Positions 1-9,045 of a stretch of DNA of 64,000 nucleotides are shown here, one piece after another; within the stretch, counting starts at the first letter, position 1; each line of letters starts with the position of its first letter. Position numbers and translations under genes: made by a program. The stretch is from Streptomyces sp. NBC_00576. GTDB lineage: Bacteria > Actinomycetota > Actinomycetes > Streptomycetales > Streptomycetaceae. The stretch is taken from positions 1,984,001 to 2,048,000 of the forward strand of contig NZ_CP107780.1 in the NCBI RefSeq assembly GCF_036345175.1, read 5' to 3'. The notes below the pieces were generated by a model. That model was not told where the DNA came from. It saw nothing but the letters and a program-made list of their open reading frames with translations, and searched no databases.

Positions 1-10
1 GGGCGTCCGT

Positions 11-46
11 TCCGGGCAGGCCGACGTGCGCTTCGGCCTGCCCGGA
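11..46 (-). terminator. Strong hairpin after the GH43 gene
   Basis: A perfect 14-bp inverted repeat (TCCGGGCAGGCCGA, 8-nt loop) begins about 30 bp beyond the GH43 stop codon. There is no T-run on the minus strand, which is common for Streptomyces terminators. It probably ends the arabinanase/ABC operon transcript. Confidence 0.6.
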
Positions 47-77
47 GCCATCGCCGGTCTGGGGTGTTCTGCGCGTC

Positions 78-1508
78 TCAGACGACCATCCACTGCTGGT
101 TCGCGCCGGAGGTGCAGGTCGACTGGTTCAGGGCCGCGCCGTTGGCGGTCGACGCCCCGGCGACCTGGAGGCACTTGCCGCTGTTGACGTTGGTGAAAGT
201 GACGTAACCGCCGATCACCGACGTCCGGCGCCAGAGCTGATGCGTTCCGCCGTCGCAGGTCCACTGGTCGGCAGTCGCGCCGTCGGCAGTGGAGCCGCCG
301 GGGATTTCGAGGCACTTTCCGCTGTTGACGTTGACGAGTCTGTAGTTGGAGCCGACAGCGGTGGGCACCCACCGCTGGTTGGACCCGGAGTTGCAGTTGC
401 CGGAGTTCACCGATGCCCCGTCAGCCGTACTCGCGGACCAGACGTCCGCGCACTTGCCGCTGTTGCGGTTCAGCAGGTGGTTGTTCGCGGCGCCGAGCGG
501 ACTGCCGATGACCGGCCAGCCGTTCGCGAAGGTCACCTGACGGATGTCGAGGGCCTCCCGCCCGGAGTTGTCGCCGTCGTAGTAGTGGTAGGCGAGGAAC
601 TTGGACGAGCCGTCGTCGTAGGCGTCGGCACCGCCGGCGGCCACCCGGGGATAGGCGCCGGTGAGGACGGTGGTTCCGCCGTTGGAAGCCATGTCCGTGC
701 CGTTCTGGTCGAGATAGGGGCCGGTGACGGCGGTGGACCGTCCGACCACCGTGTAGTAGGTGCTGTTGGTTCCGCTGCAGCACAGGCCCTTCGAGCCGAA
801 CAGGTAGTAGTAGCCGCCGTTGAGGATGATCGTGGGATTCTCGATGCCGACGGCGATGTGCCAGAGGTTGTTGTCGGTGGTGGACAGCTTGCCGGTGGAC
901 TCGTCCAGGACGTGCATGTAGGTGCCGGAGCCGGTCCAGGAGCCCCAGGAGATGTACAGCCGGCCGTCGGCTCCCCAGTCGACGTTGGGGTCGATGGGGT
1001 AGTTGACGTCGGTGACCATGCCCTGGTCGGTCCAGGGGCCTTCGATGTTGGTGGCGGTGGCGAGGCCCATGACCGCATACGAGGTGCCCCAGAGCGAACC
1101 GGCGTAGTACAGGTGGTATTTGCCGTTGAAGTACTTGATGTCGGGGGCCCAGATGTTCGGCGGGGTCGAACCGAGCTTGGAGGTGATCCAGGACGGAGTG
1201 GACCCCCATACGTTGCCGATCTTGGTCCAGCCGGTAGCCGCCGTGGCGTCGCATGTCCTGCGCTCGGTGATGGCCCCGCTCGGATTGAGCGAGTCGTTCT
1301 CGAACCCGGTGGAGAAGCCGTAGTAGCAGTTGCCCACCTTGATGACGGACGGGTCGTGCATACGGACGTCACCGCTGAGCGCTTGTGCCCGGCCGGTCGC
1401 GACCAGACCGAGAACGGCCAGGGTGGCGGCCAGCAGAGCGGCGAGGACGGGACGGCGCCGTCGTCTGTGTATCCGGAGAAGGAGGCCTTCGGCATGTGGG
1501 CTCGTCAC
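78..1508 (-). CDS. Secreted GH43 arabinanase with C-terminal ricin-type CBM13
   Basis: Probable extracellular endo-1,5-alpha-L-arabinanase or related GH43 glycosidase (476 aa). A basic, hydrophobic signal peptide covers about residues 12-43. The GH43 beta-propeller follows, with the family's catalytic-base motif MHDPSVI (Asp52), then NIWAPDIKY and IENPTII. From about residue 350 there are three ricin B repeats, each with SGKC and a QxW-type motif, which would bind sugar polymers. The GTG start was chosen because AAAGGAG sits 6 nt upstream; a longer reading to 1568 would overlap the preceding permease. The gene lies last in a minus-strand operon with a binding protein and two permeases, so its products are probably imported by that transporter. 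GH43 members also include xylosidases and arabinofuranosidases, so the exact substrate is an inference. Confidence 0.85.
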   Translation of the reverse strand: MTSPHAEGLLLRIHRRRRRPVLAALLAATLAVLGLVATGRAQALSGDVRMHDPSVIKVGNCYYGFSTGFENDSLNPSGAITERRTCDATAATGWTKIGNVWGSTPSWITSKLGSTPPNIWAPDIKYFNGKYHLYYAGSLWGTSYAVMGLATATNIEGPWTDQGMVTDVNYPIDPNVDWGADGRLYISWGSWTGSGTYMHVLDESTGKLSTTDNNLWHIAVGIENPTIILNGGYYYLFGSKGLCCSGTNSTYYTVVGRSTAVTGPYLDQNGTDMASNGGTTVLTGAYPRVAAGGADAYDDGSSKFLAYHYYDGDNSGREALDIRQVTFANGWPVIGSPLGAANNHLLNRNSGKCADVWSASTADGASVNSGNCNSGSNQRWVPTAVGSNYRLVNVNSGKCLEIPGGSTADGATADQWTCDGGTHQLWRRTSVIGGYVTFTNVNSGKCLQVAGASTANGAALNQSTCTSGANQQWMVV

Positions 1509-1551
1509 ACGAAACTCCTTTGTATCGGTGAGGTGTTGGTACGGGCAGGAC

Positions 1552-2379
1552 TCAGCCCTTGACCGCACCCGCGGTCATGCCCGCCACGATCTGCCGGTTG
1601 AAGAACAGGAACATGATCAACGGCGGCACGGTGATGAGGAGGATGTCCATGAAGAGCAGGTTGTAGCTGGTGCTGTACTGGCTCTGGAAGTTGAACAGCG
1701 TCAGCTGGACGGTGGCGTTCTGCTCGCCCGGCAGGAAGTACAGCGGGTTGGTGAAGTCGTTGAAGACGGCGACCGACTGGACGACGATCACGGTGACGAC
1801 GACCGAGCGGAGCATCGGGAGGACAACCCGGAAGAAGAGCCGCAGCGGGGAGGCGCCGTCGATGATCGCGGCCTCGTCGAGTTCGCGCGGGATGGTGGCG
1901 ATGAATGCGCGGAACAGCAGGATGGAGAAGGACAGTCCGAAGGCGATCTCCACGAGGATCAGTCCGGGGAGCGTGCCGAACAGGCCCGCCTTCTGCAGGA
2001 CCCAGATGGTCGGTACGACCGCCGGCGGGATGATCAGCCCGGACAGGACCAGAAAGTTGATCAGGCCCGTCCAGCGGGTGATGCGGCGCTGCAGCACGAA
2101 GGCGACCATCGCGCCGAGGACGACCATCGCCGTCACGCTGACGACGGTCAGGATCATGCTGTTGACGAACGCGATGACGAGGATGTAGTCCCGCGCTTCG
2201 AGTACCTGGACGAAGTTGTCGACCAGTTGGAAGTGGCGTGGCCAGGAGAAGTCGAGCTGGGAGGCCTGCTGCGGATCCTTGACGGCCGTGAGCACGATGA
2301 ACGCGAACGGGACGACGAAGACGACGATGCTGACGGCGACCGACAGGGCGCCGAGCCAGGTGCGGGTGGACTTCCTCAT
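1552..2379 (-). CDS. Sugar ABC transporter permease, MalG type
   Basis: Inner-membrane subunit of a carbohydrate importer (275 aa, CUT1 type). It has an N-terminal membrane segment (about residues 9-33) followed by the typical six-helix MalG-like core. The EAA loop reads ELDEAAIIDGASPLRLFFRV, the site that contacts the ATPase. The start is the ATG preceded by AAGGAGGT, and it overlaps the stop of the upstream permease as ATGA, so the two are translationally coupled. No ATP-binding subunit is encoded nearby. In Streptomyces such importers usually share the multipurpose ATPase MsiK, which is an inference here. Confidence 0.9.
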   Translation of the reverse strand: MRKSTRTWLGALSVAVSIVVFVVPFAFIVLTAVKDPQQASQLDFSWPRHFQLVDNFVQVLEARDYILVIAFVNSMILTVVSVTAMVVLGAMVAFVLQRRITRWTGLINFLVLSGLIIPPAVVPTIWVLQKAGLFGTLPGLILVEIAFGLSFSILLFRAFIATIPRELDEAAIIDGASPLRLFFRVVLPMLRSVVVTVIVVQSVAVFNDFTNPLYFLPGEQNATVQLTLFNFQSQYSTSYNLLFMDILLITVPPLIMFLFFNRQIVAGMTAGAVKG

Positions 2380-3308
2380 CGCTGCACCTCCTTGCGGGCC
2401 AGGAAGCGGGACAGCGGGACGATGATCGCCGTCACGACCAGGAAGAGGATGACGTTCCCGGCGGTCGACAGGCCGTAGAAGCCCGCCTGGTACTGCTTGT
2501 AGATGACGGAGGCGACCACGTCGGAACTGAAGCCCGGTCCGCCGCGTGTCATCGCCCAGATGAGGTCGAAGGAACGCAGGCCGCCGATGAGCGACAGGAT
2601 GATGACTGTCGAGGTGGCCGGCCAGCTCAGCGGCAGGACGACGTTGCGCAGCAACTGCCACGCACCCGCGCCGTCCAGCTTCGCCGCCTCGTAGTACTCG
2701 TCCGGGATGGACACGATGCCGGCGATGTAGATGACGGTCGCCAGGCCGACGCCCTTCCACACGTCGACGAATGCCACCGAGAACAGCGCGAGCGAGGGAT
2801 CCGTCAGCCATCCGGGACCGTCGACGCCGATCGCCGAGAGGGCCCTGTTGATCGCTCCGGTGGAGGGGTCCATGAACGCGGTGAAGGTGATGCCGACGCC
2901 CACGGTGCTGACCAGCACGGGGAAGAACACCACCGAGCGCAGATAGCCCCGGGCGCGGATCTGGCTGGTCAGCAGGATCCCGAGGAGGAGGCCGATGACG
3001 ACCTTGAGTCCCGAGGTGACCATCGCGTACAGGAACGTGTTGACGAAGCCCTTGACGAGGGCCGGTTCCTGGAAGAACTCGGTGTAGTTGTCCAGGCCGA
3101 TGAAGGTCGACTTGAAGATCGTCCACCTGGTCAGACTGAAGTAGAACGACGCGAGGGTGGGGACCAGGAACAGGGCCCCGTAGACGGCAGCCGCGGGCAG
3201 GTAGAACCAGGTGGGGTAGGAACTGTGCGTTCCGGGGGACCGGCGCGCCCTGCTCGCCGCTTTCGGCTGCTCGGCCGTCGGTGGCCCGGTCGGTACAACT
3301 GTGGTCAT
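2376..3308 (-). CDS. Sugar ABC transporter permease, MalF type
   Basis: First permease of the importer (310 aa). A polar N-terminus of about 30 residues is followed by YPTWFYLPAAAVYGALFLVP as the first membrane helix, and a MalF/UgpA-like core. The EAA loop is EYYEAAKLDGAGAWQLLRNV. The ATG start is preceded by GAGAGG. It sits between the solute-binding protein gene, with a hairpin in the gap, and the second permease, which it overlaps by 4 bp. It forms the heteromeric membrane channel with that permease. Confidence 0.9.
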   Translation of the reverse strand: MTTVVPTGPPTAEQPKAASRARRSPGTHSSYPTWFYLPAAAVYGALFLVPTLASFYFSLTRWTIFKSTFIGLDNYTEFFQEPALVKGFVNTFLYAMVTSGLKVVIGLLLGILLTSQIRARGYLRSVVFFPVLVSTVGVGITFTAFMDPSTGAINRALSAIGVDGPGWLTDPSLALFSVAFVDVWKGVGLATVIYIAGIVSIPDEYYEAAKLDGAGAWQLLRNVVLPLSWPATSTVIILSLIGGLRSFDLIWAMTRGGPGFSSDVVASVIYKQYQAGFYGLSTAGNVILFLVVTAIIVPLSRFLARKEVQR

Positions 3309-3325
3309 CGTTCGACCTCTCTCGG

Positions 3326-3362
3326 GTGCCTCCCCGCCCCTTTTACGCAGGCGGGGAGGCAC
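3326..3362 (-). promoter_or_regulatory. Intercistronic stem-loop between binding protein and permeases
   Basis: A perfect 12-bp stem (GTGCCTCCCCGC with its complement, 13-nt loop) sits just after the binding-protein stop and before the permease start. Hairpins here commonly stabilise the upstream message or partly stop transcription, giving more binding protein than permease. Confidence 0.6.
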
Positions 3363-3376
3363 TGGCGTGCGTGTTC

Positions 3377-4702
3377 CTACCAGCCCGGCAGACCGAGCTG
3401 CTGCGCCTGCTTCTTCGTGTCGTTGTCGTACTGGGTCGCGCCCGTCTTCGCACTGGTGATGCCGGAGCCGACCTGGACGCCGATCTGGTCGAGGCTGGGC
3501 CCCTTCACCGGCGACAGGAACTCCAGCGCCGGGCTCTGGACGCCGCCCGTGAAGTAGGCGGCGACGTCCTTGGTGATCGTCGGCACGTCCGTCGGCAGGG
3601 TGCAGCCCTTGACCAGGTACGGCCCGGTCGGGGTCGACGCCTTGGCCTGGGCCGTGCAGCCGGCCGGGCTCGCGGCGAACGCGAGGAGCTTCTTGACCGC
3701 GGCGAGCTTGTCTCCCGTGGTCGTCTTCGGGACGTACAGGGCGTTGGGGAACCACGCCGTGAGGCCGTTCGTGGCGGCGTCGTCACCCGGCAGTGCGAAG
3801 AAGCCGATGTCGTTGAGCTGGTCCGGGTTGCTCGTCTTGATCCCGCTGATGACGGTGGAGAGCATCGGGTACTGGGCGCCCTTGCCGGTGGCCAGCATCT
3901 GCAGGCCCTTGACGAGGGTGGCCGACGCGTAGTCGGAGTTCTGCAGCTTCAGGTCGTGGATCTCCTGGAGGTGCTGGAAGCCCTTGAACGCGTTGGGATC
4001 GGTGGCGTACTTCGCCTTGTTGGCGGTGTAGTCCTTGACGAAGTCCGGCTGTGCCGCCGCCACGTTGTGGAAGTCACCCAGGACCAGCAGCTGGGAGGTC
4101 CAGGTGTCCTGGTAGGTCTGGATGACCGGGGCGATTCCGGCGGCCTTGATCTTCTTGCTGTTGGCGATGAAGTCCGCCCAGGTTTTGGGCACCGTCAGGC
4201 CGAGCCGGTCGTAGACCTTCTTGTTGTAGAGGACACCGCCGCCGAGAGCCGAGCCCAACGGGACGCCGTAGGTCTGACCACCGACCGTGACCTGCGGGAG
4301 GAAGGACTCGTCGAGGTTCTTGACATACGGGTCCTGGGTGATCGGCGTGAGCGTCTTGGTCGGGTCGATCTGCTGGAACAGGGACCCCACGTTGTAGACG
4401 AAGAGGTCGTCCATGCTGTCCGTCTGCAGCCGCGTCTTGATGAGGTTGTCGCCCTCTGTCCCGCCGGGACGCGTCTCCACGCTCACCTTGATCTTCGGGT
4501 TCTTCGCCTCGAAGGCCTTGGCCAGCTGCTCGGCGGACTGGAGGTTGTCGGGTGCGTTGTCGACGAGCAGCTTGATCGACGTCGCGGCCCCGTCCTCGTC
4601 GGCCGAGCCGAGAGAACCGGCGCTGCAGGCGCTGAGCACCAGCGGCAGCACGGCGGCCGCGGCCACCACGGCCCTTCTCTTGGCGAGAGTGCTTGACCTC
4701 AT
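3377..4702 (-). CDS. Extracellular sugar-binding lipoprotein of the ABC importer
   Basis: Solute-binding lipoprotein (441 aa), first gene of the transporter operon. The signal peptide ends in the lipobox L23-S-A-C26, so Cys26 is predicted to be lipidated and anchored outside the membrane. The mature part has the family-1 binding-protein pattern: an N-terminal lobe starting SIKLLVDNAP, the segment YGVPLGSALGGGVLYNKKVY typical of the hinge region, and a C-terminal lobe with WFPNALYVPK. The ATG start has GAAGGA upstream. The neighbouring GH43 and GH78 enzymes suggest arabinose- or rhamnose-containing oligosaccharides as ligands. That ligand choice is an inference. Confidence 0.9.
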   Translation of the reverse strand: MRSSTLAKRRAVVAAAAVLPLVLSACSAGSLGSADEDGAATSIKLLVDNAPDNLQSAEQLAKAFEAKNPKIKVSVETRPGGTEGDNLIKTRLQTDSMDDLFVYNVGSLFQQIDPTKTLTPITQDPYVKNLDESFLPQVTVGGQTYGVPLGSALGGGVLYNKKVYDRLGLTVPKTWADFIANSKKIKAAGIAPVIQTYQDTWTSQLLVLGDFHNVAAAQPDFVKDYTANKAKYATDPNAFKGFQHLQEIHDLKLQNSDYASATLVKGLQMLATGKGAQYPMLSTVISGIKTSNPDQLNDIGFFALPGDDAATNGLTAWFPNALYVPKTTTGDKLAAVKKLLAFAASPAGCTAQAKASTPTGPYLVKGCTLPTDVPTITKDVAAYFTGGVQSPALEFLSPVKGPSLDQIGVQVGSGITSAKTGATQYDNDTKKQAQQLGLPGW

Positions 4703-4727
4703 GGTTGTTCCTTCGTTCGAGCGGCTG

Positions 4728-4739
4728 TGAATCGTTTCA
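4728..4739. promoter_or_regulatory. LacI-type operator candidate before the binding-protein gene
   Basis: TGAATCGTTTCA is an imperfect palindrome with a central CG, the usual form of LacI-family operators. It lies 26-37 bp upstream of the binding-protein start. A one-mismatch copy lies before the first rhamnosidase gene at 6134-6145. Confidence 0.5.
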
Positions 4740-4890
4740 GTGCTGAAGGCGGGGTCCGGTGCGACTGGGCGGTGGGAGGAGACGCGGCACGGTGGCCGGC
4801 TCGGGCGGTCGTTCGCTGCGGCCGTTCATAAGGTCCTTGGCGCTCCGCTGTGCTGTGGGCGTCCACTCAGCCTGCCGTGGCAGGTCTTTC

Positions 4891-4904
4891 GTGTAACGTG
4901 CCAC
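4891..4904. promoter_or_regulatory. Second operator motif in the ABC operon leader
   Basis: GTGTAACGTGCCAC matches the perfect palindrome GTGGAACGTTCCAC at 6149-6162 at 12 of 14 positions. It lies just downstream of the minus-strand promoter candidate at 4921-4950, where a bound repressor would block transcription. Confidence 0.45.
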
Positions 4905-4920
4905 AAACGGAATGCCCCAA

Positions 4921-4950
4921 AGATTGAGGCGAACCACCCGGAGTCGTCAA
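4921..4950 (-). promoter_or_regulatory. Promoter candidate for the ABC/GH43 operon
   Basis: On the minus strand TTGACG (4950-4945) and CAATCT (4926-4921) are separated by 18 bp. Transcription would start near 4915, giving a leader of about 210 nt. The -35 fits well; the -10 is weak. Confidence 0.4.
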
Positions 4951-4959
4951 GTCATCTGC

Positions 4960-4973
4960 GAGTAACGTTCCGG
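4960..4973. promoter_or_regulatory. Operator-like motif overlapping the lacI -10 candidate
   Basis: GAGTAACGTTCCGG shares the AACGTTCC core with the palindrome at 6149-6162. It contains TAACGT (4963-4968), a possible -10 for the plus-strand regulator gene. Autoregulation is the simplest reading. Confidence 0.35.
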
Positions 4974-5023
4974 AAACGCCGAAGTGGGGCGGGCGGCGCG
5001 TGACAACGGAGGTGGGGATCCCC

Positions 5024-6067
5024 ATGCGATCAACGGGCGGCTCGAAGAGGGTAACCATCGCCGACGTCGCACGCAGCGCAGGTGTGTCGACCTCCGCCGT
5101 GTCGAAAGTGCTGACCAACGCCTACGGAGTGAGCCCCGCGATGCGCGAGCGGGTACAGACGGCCATAGCCGAGCTGGGCTATCGGCCGCATGCCGCCGCC
5201 CGCGGCATGCGGGGCCGCACCTACACGATCGGCGTTCTCCTCGCGAGCATCCGCAACGCCTTCTACGCCGACCTCCTGGAGGGGGTCGACGCGACACTGC
5301 GGAACACCGAGTACGCGGTGTTCATCGGCTCCAGCGGCTCCGCCGAGATGGACGACCAGACGAAGCTGATCCACGCCATGGTCGACCGGCAGATGGACGG
5401 CCTGATCCTGGTCGCCCCCGCCGTCGCGCGTGCGGAGGTGGTGCGCATCGCGGCCGATGTGCCGACAGTGGTGATCGGCCACCACGACCCCTCACCGGCG
5501 TACGACTGCGTGGTCAACCAGGACGGTCTCGGTGTCGATCTCGTCGTGGACCACCTGGTCGGCCTGGGGCACCGCGACATCGCCCACCTGTCGCATCCGA
5601 CGGTGCGCGGCACCCAGTGGGTGCAGCGGCCGGAACACCATGTCAGGGCCGCCTACGGCGAGGCGATGGCCCGGCACGGTCTGGCCGACCTGGCCCGCGT
5701 CGTGAACTCGGGGTATTCGGACGAGGGCGGCTACCGCGGTGCCATGGAACTGCTCACGTCGCAGCGGCCGCCGACCGCGATATTCGCGGGCGCGGACGTC
5801 GCCGCGACCGGCGTCTTCCGGGCCGCCGCCGAACTCGGCCTGCGCATTCCCGAGGACCTCTCGCTCACCGGATACAACAACACCTCCGTGGCCGCCCTCG
5901 TTCCGGTGAGCCTGACCAGCGTGGACCAGGCGGGCGCCATGATGGGCGAAACGGCGGCCCGGCTCCTGGTGGAGCGGATCGAGAAGAGCCGTGACCGTGC
6001 CGTCGTCCTGGCGTCGACACCGCACCTCGTGGTGCGCGGCAGCACAGCGCCGCCGGCACATCTGTGA
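5024..6067 (+). CDS. LacI-family transcriptional regulator of the glycan locus
   Basis: DNA-binding repressor of about 347 aa. The N-terminal helix-turn-helix reads VTIADVARSAGVSTSAVSKV with the hinge ending GYRPHAAARGMR. A periplasmic-binding-like sugar domain follows (TYTIGVLLASIRNAFYADLL to the C-terminus). The ATG at 5024 was chosen because GGAGG lies upstream; a GTG at 5000 is in frame but has no ribosome site. The gene is divergent from the ABC operon and immediately upstream of two rhamnosidase genes, and LacI-type palindromes sit at both promoters and at its own. It probably senses rhamnose- or arabinose-derived sugars. The effector is unknown. Confidence 0.9.
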   Translation: MRSTGGSKRVTIADVARSAGVSTSAVSKVLTNAYGVSPAMRERVQTAIAELGYRPHAAARGMRGRTYTIGVLLASIRNAFYADLLEGVDATLRNTEYAVFIGSSGSAEMDDQTKLIHAMVDRQMDGLILVAPAVARAEVVRIAADVPTVVIGHHDPSPAYDCVVNQDGLGVDLVVDHLVGLGHRDIAHLSHPTVRGTQWVQRPEHHVRAAYGEAMARHGLADLARVVNSGYSDEGGYRGAMELLTSQRPPTAIFAGADVAATGVFRAAAELGLRIPEDLSLTGYNNTSVAALVPVSLTSVDQAGAMMGETAARLLVERIEKSRDRAVVLASTPHLVVRGSTAPPAHL

Positions 6068-6133
6068 ACTGAGCGAAACCGCAGATTCACCCGCCCGTCA
6101 CCTCTTGACGCACGGCCCTTCCCGGCTCATGGT

Positions 6134-6162
6134 TGAGTCGTTTCAAACGTGGAACGTTCCAC
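6134..6162. promoter_or_regulatory. Paired operator candidates before the first rhamnosidase
   Basis: TGAGTCGTTTCA (6134-6145) is followed 3 bp later by the perfect 14-bp palindrome GTGGAACGTTCCAC (6149-6162). Both sit 20-48 bp upstream of the rhamnosidase start. They match motifs before the divergent ABC operon, so one regulator could control both. Confidence 0.55.
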
Positions 6163-6181
6163 ATTGCGGGAGGGGACGAGC

Positions 6182-8989
6182 ATGACCCTGGAGCATCCGG
6201 AGCCCAGCACCACCGTTGTAGCGATCCGCTTCGAACACCGGGACGACCCGCTCGGTGTGGGCACCTCGGCACCACGCCTCTCCTGGCAGGTGCGCACGGA
6301 CGACTCCGCGTGGCGTCAGACGGCGTACGAGGTGGAACTGGACGGCGCCACCGCCGTACAGATCCATTCGGCCGAACAGGTCCTCGTACCGTGGCCGTTC
6401 CAGCCCCTGCCTTCCCGCACCCTGGCGACGGTTCGGATACGAGTGGCCTCCGAAGACGGCGGCTGGAGCGACTGGAGTGCGCCCGCAACCGTGGAGACGG
6501 GACTGCTGCATCCGCACGACTGGAGCGCCCGCTTCATCAGTCCTCGCGACCACGGCGCCCTGGACTCGCCCGCCCCGGAGCTCCTCCGCACGGTCGTCCT
6601 GCGCCCCGGGATCGTGAGTGCACGGCTGTACGCCACCGCTCACGGCGTCTACACCGCCTCACTGAACGGCACCCGCGTCGGCGACGAGGTCCTCGCGCCC
6701 GGCTGGACCAGCTACCGTCACCGGCTGCGCTATCAGACCCACGACGTCACCGCGCTGCTGACAGAGGGCGAGAACACCCTCTCGGTCCTGCTCGGCAACG
6801 GCTGGTACCGGGGCCATCTCGGCTGGTGGGGCGCCCGCGCCCGGTACGGCGACCGGCTCGCTCTGCTCGCCCAACTGGAAGTCCGTCACGCCGACGGGTC
6901 GGTGGAGGTGTTCGGCACCGACGAGGAGTGGCGCGCGCGTGACACCGGGGTCGTGGCCGACGACCTCTACAAGGGCCAGCGCACCGATCTGCGGTTCACG
7001 CCGGGCGAGGCCGACGGCCCGGTGGACGTGCTGCCTGACGACGAGGCGGACCTGTCCCGGCTCGTGGCTGCGGAAGGCCCGCCCGTACGCGCCACCGAGG
7101 TGCTGCCGGCCCTGAAGGTCTGGCAGTCGCCGTCCGGCCGTACCCTCGTCGACTTCGGGCAGAACATCGTCGGCTGGGTCCGGCTGCGCCTGCGCGACAC
7201 CACGGCCGGCACGGAGGTCGTCGTCCGGCACGCGGAGGTCCTGGAGAACGAGGAGCTGTGCACCCGGCCCCTGCGCGCGGCCGACGCCACCGACACCTAC
7301 CTCCTGGCCGACGCCGAGGAGACGGTCCTCGAACCCTCTCTCACCTTCCACGGTTTCCGGTATGCGGAGGTCTCCGGCATACCGAGCCTGGAAGCGGAGG
7401 ACCTGCAGGCCTTGGTGGTGACGAGCGACCTGCGCCGTACGGGCTGGTTCTCCTGCTCGGACCCGGACCTGGAGCAGTTCCACGAGAACGTCGTCCGGGG
7501 CACACGCGGCAACTTCCTGGACGTACCGACGGACTGCCCGCAGCGCGACGAGCGGCTCGGGTGGACCGGCGACATCCAGGTCTTCTCCCCTACCGCCTCT
7601 TTCCTCTTCGACGCGGCGGGCTTCCTGTCCTCGTGGCTCGCCGACCTCGCCGCGGACCAGCACTCCGACGGCGCGGTGCCCTGGGTGGTCCCCGACATCC
7701 TGGACGACGCGGCCCCGACTGCGGCGGCCTGGGGCGACGCCGCCCCGGTGGTGCCCTGGGTGCTGTACGAGCGCTACGCCGACCGCGGCATCCTGCAGCG
7801 GCAGTTCACCAGCGCCCGCGCATGGGTCGACAAGGCCGCCTCGCTCACCACCGACGGCGTGTGGGCGGGCGGCTTCCAGTTCGGCGACTGGCTCGACCCG
7901 GCCGCCCCGCCCGGCGACCCGTTCGCCGCCCGTACGCCGCCGGATGTCGTCGCCACCGCCTGTCTGGCCCGGTGCGCCGACGTCGTAGCCCGCACCGCGG
8001 AGGTACTGGGCCGTTCCGAGGAGACCGCACGGTACTCCGCGCTCGCCGCCCGGACCCGGGCGGCGTTCGCCCGCGCGTTCGTCACCCCGGCGGGCCGGAT
8101 TCTGGGCGACTCGCCGACCGCGTACGCCATGGCCCTGCAATGGGACCTGCTGGCCTCACCGCAGCATCGTGCGGCAGCCGGAGACAGGCTCGCCGACCTC
8201 GTCCGCACCAACGGCTTCCGCATCGCCACCGGGTTCGTCGGCACCCCGCTGATGACCGACGCCCTCACCACCTCCGGCCACCCGGACCTCGCCCACCGGC
8301 TGCTGCTGGAGAAGGGCTGCCCCTCCTGGCTGTATCCCGTGACGATGGGTGCCACCACCGTCTGGGAACGCTGGGACAGCATGCTGCCCGACGGCACGGT
8401 CAACCCCGGCCAGATGACCTCCTTCAACCACTACGCGCTCGGAGCCGTCGCCGACTGGATCCACCGCACCGTCGCGGGACTGGCCCCGGCCGCACCCGGC
8501 TACCGCGAGATCCGCGTGCGCCCGCTGCCGGACGGGGCGCTGACCCACGCCGCCGCCGTGCACCTCACTCCGTACGGCGAGGCGTCAGTGCGCTGGCGGC
8601 GCGAGGACGGGCTCTTCCACCTCAAGGTCGTCGTGCCCGCGGGAGCGCGCGCCACTGTCCATCTGCCCGGTTCCGCACAGCCCCCGGTGACCGTGGCCCA
8701 TGGCACGCACACCTGGACCACCGACGACGTCTGCCCCGCCCCGAAACCGTCCGAGGTGGTCACTGTCCGGGACCTGATGGACGACCCCCGGCTCTGGGAG
8801 CGCACGGCCGGCGTCCTGATCCGGCACGGCCTCGGCGGCGACTCGGCGCAAGTGGCCCGGCGGCTGGCGCCCTTCCTGGACCTGCCCGTCGGCCGACTGC
8901 CCGGGCTGCTGAACAGGGTCCTCTTCGAAGACGGCGGCGCCGACGCGGCCGCCGCTCTGGAGACCCTGCTGAACAGCACGGCCAACTGA
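6182..8989 (+). CDS. Cytosolic alpha-L-rhamnosidase, GH78
   Basis: Family GH78 rhamnosidase (935 aa) that releases terminal L-rhamnose. No signal peptide is visible, so it likely acts on imported oligosaccharides. The order is N-terminal beta domains, the Bac_rhamnosid segment (from about residue 120, with RLYATAHGVYTASLNG), the (alpha/alpha)6 catalytic barrel and a C-terminal beta domain. The acid motif DCPQRDERLGWTGD lies near residue 455 and VWERWDSMLPDG, with the presumed catalytic base, near residue 728. The last 80 or so residues (PKPSEVVTVRDLMDD onward) are an extra helical tail. The start is the ATG at 6182 with GGGAGGGG upstream; an in-frame GTG at 6149 lies inside the palindromic operator. 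Confidence 0.92.
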   Translation: MTLEHPEPSTTVVAIRFEHRDDPLGVGTSAPRLSWQVRTDDSAWRQTAYEVELDGATAVQIHSAEQVLVPWPFQPLPSRTLATVRIRVASEDGGWSDWSAPATVETGLLHPHDWSARFISPRDHGALDSPAPELLRTVVLRPGIVSARLYATAHGVYTASLNGTRVGDEVLAPGWTSYRHRLRYQTHDVTALLTEGENTLSVLLGNGWYRGHLGWWGARARYGDRLALLAQLEVRHADGSVEVFGTDEEWRARDTGVVADDLYKGQRTDLRFTPGEADGPVDVLPDDEADLSRLVAAEGPPVRATEVLPALKVWQSPSGRTLVDFGQNIVGWVRLRLRDTTAGTEVVVRHAEVLENEELCTRPLRAADATDTYLLADAEETVLEPSLTFHGFRYAEVSGIPSLEAEDLQALVVTSDLRRTGWFSCSDPDLEQFHENVVRGTRGNFLDVPTDCPQRDERLGWTGDIQVFSPTASFLFDAAGFLSSWLADLAADQHSDGAVPWVVPDILDDAAPTAAAWGDAAPVVPWVLYERYADRGILQRQFTSARAWVDKAASLTTDGVWAGGFQFGDWLDPAAPPGDPFAARTPPDVVATACLARCADVVARTAEVLGRSEETARYSALAARTRAAFARAFVTPAGRILGDSPTAYAMALQWDLLASPQHRAAAGDRLADLVRTNGFRIATGFVGTPLMTDALTTSGHPDLAHRLLLEKGCPSWLYPVTMGATTVWERWDSMLPDGTVNPGQMTSFNHYALGAVADWIHRTVAGLAPAAPGYREIRVRPLPDGALTHAAAVHLTPYGEASVRWRREDGLFHLKVVVPAGARATVHLPGSAQPPVTVAHGTHTWTTDDVCPAPKPSEVVTVRDLMDDPRLWERTAGVLIRHGLGGDSAQVARRLAPFLDLPVGRLPGLLNRVLFEDGGADAAAALETLLNSTAN

Positions 8990-9045
8990 CCTTCACCACG
9001 CACATCGTGCTTCGCGGCGACACCGGCCGCGCACGCATCAGAGCC

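Noticed and set aside
3281..4696. Open frame of 471 codons on the plus strand
   Set aside because: It is the mirror of the binding-protein gene, with biased composition and no motifs.
5000..5023. GTG start at 5000 for the LacI regulator
   Set aside because: No ribosome site precedes it, while GGAGG lies before the ATG at 5024. It adds only eight residues.
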